Below are positions 1 to 10,362 of a stretch of 64,000 bases of DNA, one piece after another. Every line of letters begins with the position of its first letter. Position 1 is the stretch's first letter. The notes beneath the pieces are model-generated. The model was not told the DNA's origin, searched no databases, and saw only the letters and a list, made by a program, of their open reading frames with translations. The position numbers and the translations under genes were made by a program. Source of the DNA: Pleodorina starrii (lineage: Eukaryota > Chlorophyta > Chlorophyceae > Chlamydomonadales > Volvocaceae); the NCBI GenBank assembly GCA_030267565.1, contig BRXU01000002.1, positions 4,711,501-4,775,500 on the forward strand, in the 5' to 3' direction.

Positions 1-52
1 CACGTCACGCCCTTCGGCCGAGCCCACCCCTTCGTGAACGGCTCCCAGCAGA

Positions 53-2150
53 CTACGCCCCGGACCCGCTGCTGGGCCCAGTGATGTGTCCCTTGACCCA
101 CTCCGACACGCCAGGAATCTTGCTGCTAGGATGCACAACGGATTGCACCAGGGCCCAGGCCGCGTGCCAGTCCACCGGGCAGCCCTCCGCCTCCAGCCAG
201 CGCAGCACCTCGAGACAGCATGAGGTGTTGTTGTCGTTCACCGCCCGATTGAAGGTGTCCGGGCCCCAGGGCCAGCCCAGCCGGCGCAGGCAGCGCAGGG
301 TGGCCATGTCGCAGCGGCGGCCAGCGACCAGGTAGGCCTCACTCTGTGCAACACGCAAAGGGGGCAGGCAGACAGGCAGCCAAGAATCACATTGATGTTA
401 CGTTATGTCACTTCCATCACTCCTGTCCTTGCTGGCCGCTTGGTCACCGGGACAGCTCGTGCAAGAAAGAGATCATTACGCGTTATGTGGCACCGTGGAA
501 GGCAACCATACGCCCGCGCCAACACTCCACGGCCCAGCAGCAGCTTCTGGAAGGCATGCATGCCATTCCCACTTTCCCATGCATGCCAACCCCAGTGAAC
601 CCATGCCCACCGAACAGCTCTCACCCATGACCGCAACACTCCAAGCGGCAGATCCCCCGAGCCCGTCATGGCCCATCAGCCACCCCCCCCAACACCATCA
701 CCACACCAGCACTCACCCACATGGGGCAGCCCCGGGCCACCATCCACTCCAGGAGCACAGCGTTGCCAGCTTTAACGGCAGCGGTGAAGACCTTCTCGTC
801 CAACTGCCGGCAGCCCTGCTCCCACAGCCACTCCATCACCTCCAGACTGCCCGACCCAGCGGCGCGCCACGTCAGCTCCGGATTCACCAGCGCCAGCCGG
901 AGCGCCTTCACGGCGGCCGGGCTCGACTCGGGACTCGCCATCCAGCACAGCACGTGCAGGTGGCCGTACTCCGCCGCAGTCAGCACGGCACCCGGCCCGA
1001 TGGGGCCGCCTGCCGCCAGCAGCTCAGCCAGAACGGCCAGGTCGCCTTCCTTGGCTGCCGTCTCCATTATGTCGCCGTCAAGGCTTGCCGCCGCGAGCAG
1101 GCCTTCTGACTTCAGGTAGTGAATCAACAGGAGGTTGGTGTGGGAGACCGCGCTGCGAAGGCAGCGACCCACATGCAGCATGCCCCTCTCCCGCAGCAGT
1201 GTCACGCGCCCAAGCACATCGGGCAAGGTGGAGTTCCCGAAAACGTTCCAAAACGACCCCAAGGACTCCTTGCTGAGGCGGCAGCCCGCTTCCGCCTCCA
1301 GCCACTCCAGCTTGGCCCGCCAGTCGGGGGTGGCGCTGGCGAGGGCCGCAGCCGCCATGTTGGGCCCGTGGCCAGTCCTGAACGCCTCCTGTGCCGCGCT
1401 GCTGCTCAGCCGGGAGTGGTACAGCCGCTGCAGCGCCGGCAGCTCAAAGCCCCGCGCTGCATGCAGCAGCACCAGGTCAAACTCACGGTCAAAGCCGGGG
1501 CCCAAGTTCCGCTCCTTCAGCAGTCCCAGCAGCCAATCGGTGAGCTCAACGTGTCCACTCTCCGCGGCTTGGAATGCTGCCGCCTGGATGCACGCTGGCC
1601 CGGCCCCGGCCGGCAGCAGCTCCTCGCACAGCGCCCGGTGGCCACCGTCAGCTGCTGCGTGCAGCACGAGGCCAGTGAAGTCGGGGAACTGCGGCAGCTT
1701 CCAGCGGACGATCTCCGCGTGGCCGGCGCGGGCTGCATCTTGAACGGCAGCCCTCTCGACGCGCGGGCAGCCCCTGTCCTCCAGCCAGATGCAGGCGTCG
1801 CGGTGGCCGCCCCCCGCTGCGGCATAGTACACCTCAGACGTTAGCGGGCAGCCCACGACTGCAACCGCAAACTCCAGGTTGGCGATGACGCCGCTGCGGG
1901 CCGTGAGGCAAAGCAGCTCTTGCCGCTGCCCGAAGGTCAGGCCGCGCGCACAACGTTCGTCTCCCCAGCGCTTGACGAACGCATGGTGCGGAACCGACTG
2001 CGACAGCCGCACCAATTTCCAGCCCTGACAGTGTTTCGACGTGAACTTGTTGACCAGCCGAAAGCTGCACGCCACCTCGTTAGGTGAAAGGAACGAGGCG
2101 ATGTGCACCACAAGTTCCGGTAGCAGGGTGCCCCAAAGGGAAGTTGCCAT
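53..2150 (-). CDS. F-box protein with ankyrin-like repeats (copy 1)
   Basis: Two exons on the minus strand, 2150-717 and 343-53. They are joined in phase 0 across a 373-nt intron (donor GTGAGT, acceptor TTGCACAG) and give about 574 residues. The N-terminus (about residues 8-40, LLPELVVHIASFLSPNEVA) fits an F-box, the Skp1-binding motif of SCF ubiquitin ligase adaptors. The rest is a run of ankyrin-like repeats of the AAxGGHxxxCxWLxxxGCP type, recurring through the C-terminus (for example WLEAEGCP in exon 2), which would bind the substrate. Ubiquitin-ligase adaptor is inferred from domain order; the substrate is unknown. The ATG at 2150 is supported by the matching start in the tandem copy at 8362. 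Such F-box/ankyrin genes form expanded families in volvocine algae. Confidence 0.85.
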
Positions 2151-2238
2151 AGTGCGAGAACTGGTTGCGAGAAGTAACAGACGTATGTACGCTCTAGCCC
2201 GCGTGCAACTGCTCCTCTCGAAGGCCGCTAATCAGAGC

Positions 2239-2247
2239 AATATATAG
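2239..2247 (-). promoter_or_regulatory. Candidate TATA box of F-box/ankyrin copy 1
   Basis: The minus strand reads TATATATT about 90 nt upstream of the ATG at 2150. The aligned site of copy 2 (around 8436-8442) has lost this stretch, although the sequence on both sides still matches. Confidence 0.45.
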
Positions 2248-2308
2248 GTGGCAAGGAAAGTGCATTGAATGCCAGGAGGCCGGGAATCTCAGAGCAGTGA
2301 CGCAATTA

Positions 2309-3330
2309 TAATAATCGAGACGCTTTGGACGCTTTGGACGAACCTTTACGGACAAGTTTTGGTGGTGGGTCGCGTCTGCTGGGATGACACATAGCTACAG
2401 GAGTCCAGCAGATTGGGGACCCGAGGGCCGGACCAGGGCCGGACGTGGCCGGAACCACCGCAATCCTGCCCCATGGCCATCCCAACAGCAATGCCGCGGC
2501 CAACAACAAAACCCAACGACCCGCTTCGCTGATCGACGAGCCGACCGAGGACCGATGTGCGAGCAAGCAAAAGACCCAAAACACGCCGTAGTATGTTCGC
2601 CGCCAAAAAAACGCGGCGCGGTGAGGTGCGGTGCAGGACGCTGTAGAGCTATCAAGCGCCATCAACGCAGCGGGAGGCAGGGTCCCAAGTTCTCTAACAG
2701 AATGACACTGCATATTGTACTGGCCGTCCAGGTAGGCAGCCAGATGGTAAGGCGGAAGTCAAGGCATGACTGAAGCCCCGAGAAAGGCCCCCAGGTCCGC
2801 ATCCTCCGGCCTATCCCTGTGTCATCCGAGGGTTGACGAAATGGTGGATGTCCCCGAGTGGATCATGATGGGAGTGTGAGACTGATGCTAGCTAGGCTGA
2901 TGAGGTGTGGAGTTAAGCTCACACATATGTTCCGTGTGATGCCCAGTTGCCCACCTCACCCCCACCCCACCCCACCCCACCCCCACCCCCACCCCACATG
3001 ACAACGCCACCAACAGGCGGCGAGCGAGTTTTCCGCCCCTCGCAAACATTAACCCGCAAATCCCATCCGCCAAACGCAATCACCCGCAATCGCCCTCCGG
3101 CGGGGGCTGGCTCGCCCCCTTGGACCCACCATTGCCCGACCCACGTGAGTGTCCCCCCCTAGTCGCCGCCGCCCCATCGCTGCGATAAGCGACATCGTTA
3201 TTATCATCTCCCACTGGTGTCTAGTTGAAGCGGTCTCGCCTGCCGCTCACCCTGACCGCGAGAGCCCATCCCTGGTCTGGCGCCCTGGTCTGCCTTGCCA
3301 AATGTCAACCATCCAACCAACCAACCAAGA
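2309..3330. other. Intergenic, no gene recognised
   Basis: There is no convincing coding sequence. The region holds a C-rich pentanucleotide tract (CCCCA-type) at about 2955-2998 and a short CCAA-type repeat at 3308-3345. Open frames here overlap on both strands and resemble no family I recognise. Confidence 0.5.
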
Positions 3331-3331
3331 A

Positions 3332-3928
3332 CTAACCAACCACCCCGGGCTCTGCGCCCATCTGTCCGCCACAATTCCTTCTGCCAAGCACGGTATCGCA
3401 AAGCGCCAAGCGCCACGCGCGGTATAGAGAGGCGGAGAAGCGGCTCATCACCGAACCGACCAGCCAGCAGTTGACGCCCTCCAGGCCGTAGTCCCACACC
3501 GCCGCCGCGGCATCGTCCCACACCGCGCCGGTCTGGGGGTTGTTGAGGAAGAGGTGCGGCAGCGGAGGCAGGGCCGGCGGGAGAGGCGATTTGTCACGCG
3601 GCGACCGTGGCGTGGTCTCACCGGAGGCCGTCGTCTGCACCTGCACCGAGTCGTCGTCGTCGTCGTCGTCCTCGTGCAGCGCCTCCTCTGCGGATGCAGA
3701 CAACACCGCCGCGACCGCGGACGGCCCCCACACCGCAGCAGTCGCGACGTCAAACGACGATTCCGGGGGCGCGGCTGTGGAGGGAGCTCGCTGCGGCTGC
3801 TGTGGCCGCCGGGCGACGGGCCGAGCGAGTCTTGGCGGTGTTGCAGTGGGGTAGAGCTCGTCCAGCCAGTCATCGCCAGCAGGCAAGATGCGGACGAGGC
3901 CTCGGGGGCTGAGCGCGCCAGGGGCATG
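3332..3928 (-). CDS. Hypothetical protein exon with Asp-rich run
   Basis: The minus strand is open from about 3928 to a stop at 3332. The only start the frame offers near 3886 is TTG, so if real this is probably an internal or last exon entered through an acceptor such as GCGCTCAG near 3912. The middle contains a run of seven Asp, encoded by a (CGT)n microsatellite on the plus strand around 3648-3672. It is followed by a Pro-rich stretch and a more normal-looking Trp-containing segment (VWDYGLEGVNCWLVGSVMS). I do not recognise the family. Both strands have long open frames here because of GC bias, so this call is weak. Confidence 0.25.
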   Translation of the reverse strand, partial: HAPGALSPRGLVRILPAGDDWLDELYPTATPPRLARPVARRPQQPQRAPSTAAPPESSFDVATAAVWGPSAVAAVLSASAEEALHEDDDDDDDSVQVQTTASGETTPRSPRDKSPLPPALPPLPHLFLNNPQTGAVWDDAAAAVWDYGLEGVNCWLVGSVMSRFSASLYRAWRLALCDTVLGRRNCGGQMGAEPGVVG

Positions 3929-6166
3929 ATGATGGCAGAATTAAAGACTTGGATAAAGAAGAAGGAGCGTGTGGCAACCTTGAGGATGGGTTGAAAGATG
4001 TCGATGCAGTGCGCGGCTCAGCTTACGTGTAAGAATTGGGATGGTATGACTTTTGGGTTTGCACGCATCTCGCTACCACGGCTTATAGAGGACTGGCTGA
4101 ATGGGCTGTCCTGTCGATCGTACGCGCGGCGGGTGATGTCGAGGTCGAGGCATTCATGATCACGCGGGGAAGAGACAACCGACGACATGCGACGACTGAG
4201 ACAACCGACGACATGCGGCATCCATGCCTCGAACGTAACCGTCAAGCGCGCATCTGTACTGCTACATTCATCTTATAATCAGGCGTGGGCATCCCAAGCG
4301 CAAACAGGAATGCGACGAAAATAGGAGCTTGAGTGACGACACACTACCATTTCATTTTAAAACCCGCGGATTAATCATTTGAATCGGACCCAATCTTTAC
4401 GCATTATTTTCCGATGAAAAACATCCGAAACCGGCCGTTTGCCGACTGCTGTGGAGGTCGAGGCACTGAGGCAGTCAACGATCGAGTCAACCGAGGACGT
4501 AATCTCGACGCAACCGACATGGCAGTTGGGTCGTCGTGGCCGACGACTCGTGGCCGTCGTGGCCCACGAGCGATCGACGACTCTTCCGCGGTAGCCCTCA
4601 TTACTCATCAAGCGTGATGCGCAGATGTCACTCGTTCAAAGTGTATTTAATGAAATTTCTTTCCCACCTGTGAATTTATATGAATTAATCCCGCCCAGCC
4701 GCCTACACGACTACCGACGGCGCTTGCTCGCTCCCTTCTGCTCCCAGAGCTTCGAAGTCAACGGGGTCAACGAAATATCCGGAGGCCGATCAGGAAAGTG
4801 TAATAATGTCTCATTTCCCCATGGACCTGCGTCATCCATTCGTGCACCCGTATGTACGTGTTCCATCGCGACATGCTCCGCCTGCCTCCATCGTGCGTGC
4901 ACACACCAATCAAGAAGCCCCCGCCTCCGACTCTGCTTCCAGCCACTCCGACAGATGGCCGCCGAACTCGGCCCGTTCGCGTGCAGCCGCGGCCCCGACC
5001 CCCAATGCTGGTAACGGCAATGCCGCTGTGCGCAGTGAGACAAACGAGTAAGCTGCAGTCGCTGAGTAATGTGTGTCAGCTGTCAGGTCACGCATACATG
5101 CCGTACTCAACGGGAGCAAGTAGCACATTGCCGCCCCGGCGACGGATGATGGCTGGTGTGGTGCAGATGTGCAGGAAGCAGACGGGTGCGACAGCTGCCT
5201 AAAGTTGTTGTAAGTAGGTGGTCGCTTAAAGGCTTAATCAAGTAGGTAGTCGCCGCACCGTGGACAGAGTTGACATGCAGTGAAGCGTGCAGTGTCACGT
5301 AGATTGGCGGGGGTGGCGATAGATGGGTTTGGGGAGCTCCGCCGCCGGCAGCGAGAGCTTGCAATCAAGGGCAGGCTCATGACACGCGCAATTGCTACAG
5401 GAAATCATCGGAGATGATACCTGCAGACTGTGTTCCTTCACCGCCCAATTCCAGTGTTTCGTGTCATCGTACGTAGATGCCGACCCTGCCAGAGCTTCCG
5501 GCACCACGTCGAAAATCAGCGAATAATGCGGCCAGCTAAGCCTGGCTCCATCCGGCCGTATACGACACGACCAAACACGCGCGGAAATACTGGCATCGCT
5601 CGTATACCCTCGCCTCGTTTCGGCTTCCAACCGGTTTCCAACCGGCGGCTGCACAAAACCAAAAACGCGTACCGCCTCTGGCCGTCCCAGCCGACGAATC
5701 GCCGCTCCCACTGGACTCCTCTCGTGCTCATGTTTTTCAGGTCAGCCTGCCTCTCAGGCCCCAGCCCAGGGCTACCACCACCGACTAAACCAAAACCCAC
5801 AAGTGTGCACCCCGTGATGCCAGCACACTCGGGCTAGTGTGCACCCCGTTACCAAATCAACGTGGCCACGCAACCAAAAGCCGCCGTACCAGGACCTGTA
5901 CCGGTAATCAAGAACCAATAGACATGCAGCACTCAGCTCCCCGCGCATTCCTCCTCACGTCTCCGAGTCAACCTGCCCTTCCACACCCAACTACGGAACA
6001 AGCCCGCTCCTGGCCTTACTCCCTCGCCTCACATGCCCCCGAGCGAATAGGTCCGCGCACACCTCCCCTCCTGCACGACTACCGCATACACACACCACTC
6101 GCTCCCCAGCCCCGACCAGCCTTGCCGTTTTGCTGCAGCAGCACACTCACCAGCACATTGCACCCA
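3929..6166. other. Intergenic region between the duplicated genes
   Basis: About 2.2 kb of moderate-GC sequence. Short overlapping open frames occur on both strands, but there is no recognisable domain, RNA gene or transposon end. The part next to 6167 is presumably 3' flank of F-box/ankyrin copy 2. Confidence 0.5.
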
Positions 6167-8512
6167 CGTCACGCCTTTCCGCCGCGCCCACCCCTTCGTG
6201 ATCGGCTCCCAGCAGACTACGCCCCGGACCCGCTGCTGGGCCCAGTGATGTGTCCCTTGACCCACTCCGACACGCCATGATTGTTGCTACAATACACAGA
6301 GGCCATGGATTGCACCAGGGCCCAGGCCGCGTGCCAGTCCACCGGGCAGCCCTCCGCCTCCAGCCAGCGCAGCACCTCGAGACAGCATGACTGATGTCCA
6401 TCTTTCACCGCCCGATTGAAGTTGTCCCGGGCCCAGGGCCAGCCCAGCCGGCGCAAGCAGCGCAAGGTGGCCATGTCGCAGCGGCGGCCAGCGACCAGGT
6501 AGGCCTCGCTCTGTGTAACACGCTAAGGGCGGGGGCAGGCAGGCACCAGGCAGGCAGGCAGGCAGGCGACACAGCCAAGAATCATATTGCCGTTACTTCA
6601 TGTCACTTCCAGCACTCCTGTCCTTGCTGGCCGCTTGGTCACCGGGACAGCTCGTGCCAGAAAGAGATCATTACGCGTTATGCGGCACCGTGGAAGGCAA
6701 CCATACGCCCGCACCGGCACTCCACGGCCCAGCAGCAGCTTCTAGAAGCTATGCATGCCATTCCCACTTTCCCAGTGAACCCATGCCCACCGAACAGCTC
6801 TCACCCATGACCGCAACACTCCAAGTGGCAGGTCCCCCGAGCCCGTCATGGCCCATCCCCCCCCCTAACACCATCGTCACACCAGTACTCACCGACATGT
6901 GGCGGCGCCGCCGGGCCACCATCCACAGCAGGAGCCCAGTGTTGCCAGCTTTAACGGCAGCGGTGAAGGCCTTCTCGACCAACTGCCGGCAGCCCCGCTC
7001 CCACAGCCACTCCATCAGCTCCAGACTGCCCGACCCAGCGGCGCACCGCGTCAGCTCCGGGTCCCCTAGCGCTTCCCGGAGCGCCTCCGTGGCGGCCGGG
7101 CTCGACTCGGGGCCCGCCATCCAGCGCAGCACGTGCAGATGGCCCCAGCGTGCCGCCATCAGCACGGCACGCGGCCCGATGGGGCCGCCTGCCGCCATCA
7201 GCTCAGCCAGGACGGCCAGGTCGCCTTTCATGATTGCCGTCTGCATTATGTAGTCGCTAAGGCTTGCCGCCGCGAGCAGGCCTTCTGACTTCAGGTAGCG
7301 AATCAACGGAAGGTTGGTGTGGGAGACCGCGCCGTGAAGGCAGCGACCCACATGCAGCATGCCTCTCTCCCGCAGCAGTGTCACGCGCCCAAGTGCATCC
7401 GGCAAGGCGGAGTTCTCGAAAACTGTCCAAAACGACTCCAAGGCGGACTTCTCGAAAACTGTCCCAAACGGCTTTAAGGCTTCCTTATCGAGGCGGCAGC
7501 CCGCTTCCGCCTCCAGCCACTCCAGCTTGGCCCGCCAGTCGGGGGTGGCGCTGGCGAGGGCCGCAACCGCCATTTTGGGCCCGTACTCCTCGAACGCCTC
7601 CTGCGCCGCGCTGCTGCCCAGCCGGGAGTGGTACAGCCGCTGCAGCGCCGGCAGCTCAAAGCCCCGCGCTGCATGCAGCAGCACCAGGTCAGACTCACGG
7701 TCAAAGCCGGGGCCCAAGTTCCGCTCCTTCAGCAGCCCCAGCAGCCAATCGGTGAGCTCAACGTGTCCACCCTCCGCGGCTTGGAATGCTGCCGACTTGA
7801 TGAACGCTGGCCCGGCCCCGGCCGCCACCATCTCCTCGCACAGCGCCCGGTGGCCACCGCAAGCTGCTGCGTGCAGCACGTGGCCACTGAAGCTGGGGAA
7901 CTGCGGCAGCTTCCAGCGGACGATCTCCGCGTGGCCGGCGCGGGCTGCGACCTGAACTGCAACCTTCTCGTCGCGCGGGCAGCCCCTGTCCTCCAGCCAG
8001 ATGCAGGCGTCGCGGTGGCCGCCACGCGCTGCGGCATAGTAGACCTCAGACGTTAGCGGGCAGCCCACGACTGCAACCGCAAACTCCAGATTGGCGATGA
8101 CGCCGCTGCGAGCCGTGAGGCACAGCAGCTCTTGCCGCTGCTCGAAGGTCAGGCCACGCGTGTAACGTTCGTCTCCCCAGCGCTTGACGAACGCGTGGTG
8201 CGGAACCGACTGCGCCAGCCGCACCAGCTTCCAGCCCTGACAACTTTTCGACGTGAACTTGTTTACCAGCCGAAAGCTGCATGCCACCTCGTTAGGTGAA
8301 AGGAACGAGGCGATGTGCACCACAAGTTCCGGTAGCAGGGTGTCCAAAAGGGAAGTTGCCATAGTGCGAGAAGTAGGAGAGGAATGTCCGCGGGAACTCA
8401 AGTTCAGCTGCGCTTATCCAAGGCCTCTCATCAGAGCAAGAGTTGGCAAGGAAACTGTATTGAATGCCAGGAGGCCAGCGCCTAAGGAATCTCAGAGCAG
8501 TGGCGCAATTAA
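6167..8512. repeat. Direct duplication, copy 2 (F-box/ankyrin unit)
   Basis: Tandem partner of 1-2308 in the same orientation, offset by about 6.17 kb. Upstream similarity ends just past the run gaatctcagagcagtggcgc. Confidence 0.9.
6217..8362 (-). CDS. F-box protein with ankyrin-like repeats (copy 2)
   Basis: Two exons, 8362-6893 and 6510-6217, joined in phase 0 across a 382-nt intron with the same splice sites as copy 1; about 587 residues. The order is the same: F-box (LLPELVVHIASFLSPNEVA) followed by ankyrin-like repeats. The longer in-frame start at 8401 is not shared with copy 1, so ATG 8362 is preferred. The main differences are an in-frame tandem duplication of 36 bp around 7405-7475, which adds 12 residues (two versions of a TVFE(K/N)SAL motif), several substitutions in the repeats, and altered last-exon residues. 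Both copies are intact, with no stop or frameshift seen. Role as for copy 1, by inference. Confidence 0.85.
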
Positions 8513-8533
8513 AGCCGTCGGTTAGGAGGCCTT

Positions 8534-8854
8534 ATGTCCGCCCTGAAACGTTACAAAAAAAGTTATCTTAATATTACGTTATGTAAATATCGGGACGCTT
8601 TGACTGAAACTATGCCACGCAGAAACATTATAGCCGAAATGGTTTCTGGCAGATGTTCACATATACGACCGAAACTCGAGTTAAAGTGTTACCTGCCGAT
8701 TTCGATATTGGCCGCCATGGAAGTCGTGCAAAAAATACTCCGCAAAAATATACTCAATGACATCAAAACACACAGACGACGCGTTGCAGCACACATAAAG
8801 TTACGTACCAAACTTGCCATTGCTCTCCTTTTCCACTTTGGCATAACAAAATAA
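8534..8854 (+). CDS. Unrecognised basic 106-residue ORF in an AT-rich island
   Basis: A complete ATG-to-stop frame of 106 codons in a patch (about 8530-8900) much richer in A and T than its surroundings. The product is rich in Lys, Arg, Ile and Leu. It has no Ala/Gly/Pro runs and its codons often end in A or T, unlike every other gene in the window. It has no signal peptide or membrane segment that I can see and I recognise no family. It starts about 20 bp beyond the end of the duplication. It could be a remnant of a mobile element or of transferred organelle or foreign DNA, or simply chance in AT-rich sequence. Confidence 0.25.
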   Translation: MSALKRYKKSYLNITLCKYRDALTETMPRRNIIAEMVSGRCSHIRPKLELKCYLPISILAAMEVVQKILRKNILNDIKTHRRRVAAHIKLRTKLAIALLFHFGITK

Positions 8855-8855
8855 G

Positions 8856-10362
8856 ATAAGGCTTTTTTCACGGCTGAAAATGAGCGATCTTTATTTCGGT
8901 CGTAAAAGTGGCCTGCGTTCCGCAGTGCGAACAGTTTGTCCGGTGTAGAGACGTTCGGGTCAACGGACGAGCTGGGATCTTAAGGTGTCGGGTCAACCGC
9001 CTTGGACTACCGCGTTGTTAGCAGTTCGCATGGCGTAGAATAGTGAGATGCAGGGAGGGGGTGCCCGGAGGCGTAATATTCGGCATTTCAACTACCGTAC
9101 TTCAACGGGGATCCAGAAGCCTTCACACCGTACCCACGCCGTAAGTATACCGTACTTGCCGGCCGTTCCCCCAGGGATTCAAGGAACAATTGTTGCAGCG
9201 CAACGTGCGTCTTCCCTACAGTTGGGGGCACGTTGCGTGCACGTGCAATCAATTCTAGCACCATGGGCATGTGAGTCACCGGCAGGTCATGTCTGCGCGG
9301 CTCAGAACGGTCTCCTTACGTACTCCACCGGCAGATGAAACGCATCCTGTACTTCCACGCCGCCGCCTTGGCCGTGCATGACCTACCTCCACACGACCAG
9401 GCCATAATAAGCTCGATGTGCATTCAATTGGTGGTTGGTACGGTAACTGTAACGACCAAAACCACATTGGCTTTGTTGGTAGTGCGCACGCTCGCAAACC
9501 CCAAGTACAGTACCCAAACCCGTGCAGTTTCCCCCCAACTCCACCCCCCGGGGGTCCCGGCGGCGGCGGCCCCCGCCCCTTTCCCCCACACCCCAGGCAC
9601 TTCAGCGCCGCCAGCTCGGCGGCTCCGAAACCCGACTGCTGCCCCCCCTCATTCGCGTCTACCTACGTGGCCATGAACAACAGCAGTACAGATATCGATA
9701 AAAAAAATATGCTTAGCCGGCGTCCCGGCGACCCTTTATCGTCGTTGCGGCATGTGCTGAACGTGTGTACGGTATGCGTACTCATGTATGAATGTACGGA
9801 TGTACCGGCATGTATGTATGCACAGCGTGCGTCTCACAGCACCCACCGCGAGCCGTCTTCCAGCCAGCGGTACCCTCGTGCACCGTAAGCGAGCAGACCA
9901 CCGCATCGAGAGCTGCGCCGGACATCAACAGGAACGCGCTGTGGGGCTGGACGCCTGCCAACCCAGCTGCCACCAACCCCCTCCCCCCCCCCCACACACA
10001 CATGCCCACCAGCCCCTCGCCAGTCCTTCTGAATGCTCTCGCCCCTCTTCTTCATCTTCTTCTTCTTCCTCCTCTTTTTCTTTTTCTTCTTCGTCTTTTT
10101 CTTCACCAGCCACAACCAGATGTCCCAATCGCACGTTCCTCACCACCTAGCCCCACCTCACCTCAACCCACCTCAGCCGCTGCCCAACTTTTTTCGATTG
10201 CAAGAACCGGAGAGACCAAAACTGCGAAAGCCCCCCAACCCCCATGCCAAAGCGCCGCGATCGCCGCGAGGCTTCCGCACCCTCGCTGTTGCCGCCCTAG
10301 AAGCCACCTCCGCAGCGGAAGGAAGGGAGTAGGAACGGCAAGCAGGGGACTGCTCGCCCGCG
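8856..10362. other. Intergenic and probable 3' flank of glutamate receptor-like gene A
   Basis: No gene recognised. A strong polypyrimidine microsatellite (TTCTT/TTTTC type on the plus strand) lies at about 10036-10110. Open frames on either strand are low-complexity or unremarkable. Confidence 0.5.

Larger units (their letters stand above)
1..2308. repeat. Direct duplication, copy 1 (F-box/ankyrin unit)
   Basis: This segment is collinear with 6167-8512. Coding, intron and about 150 bp of upstream sequence are shared, with scattered substitutions and small indels. Similarity stops near 2308, just after the shared run ending gcaattata. The left end is cut by the window edge. Confidence 0.9.

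Noticed and set aside
1..8512. Duplication as an assembly artefact
   Set aside because: The copies differ by many substitutions, an in-frame insertion and promoter changes, so they are real paralogues.
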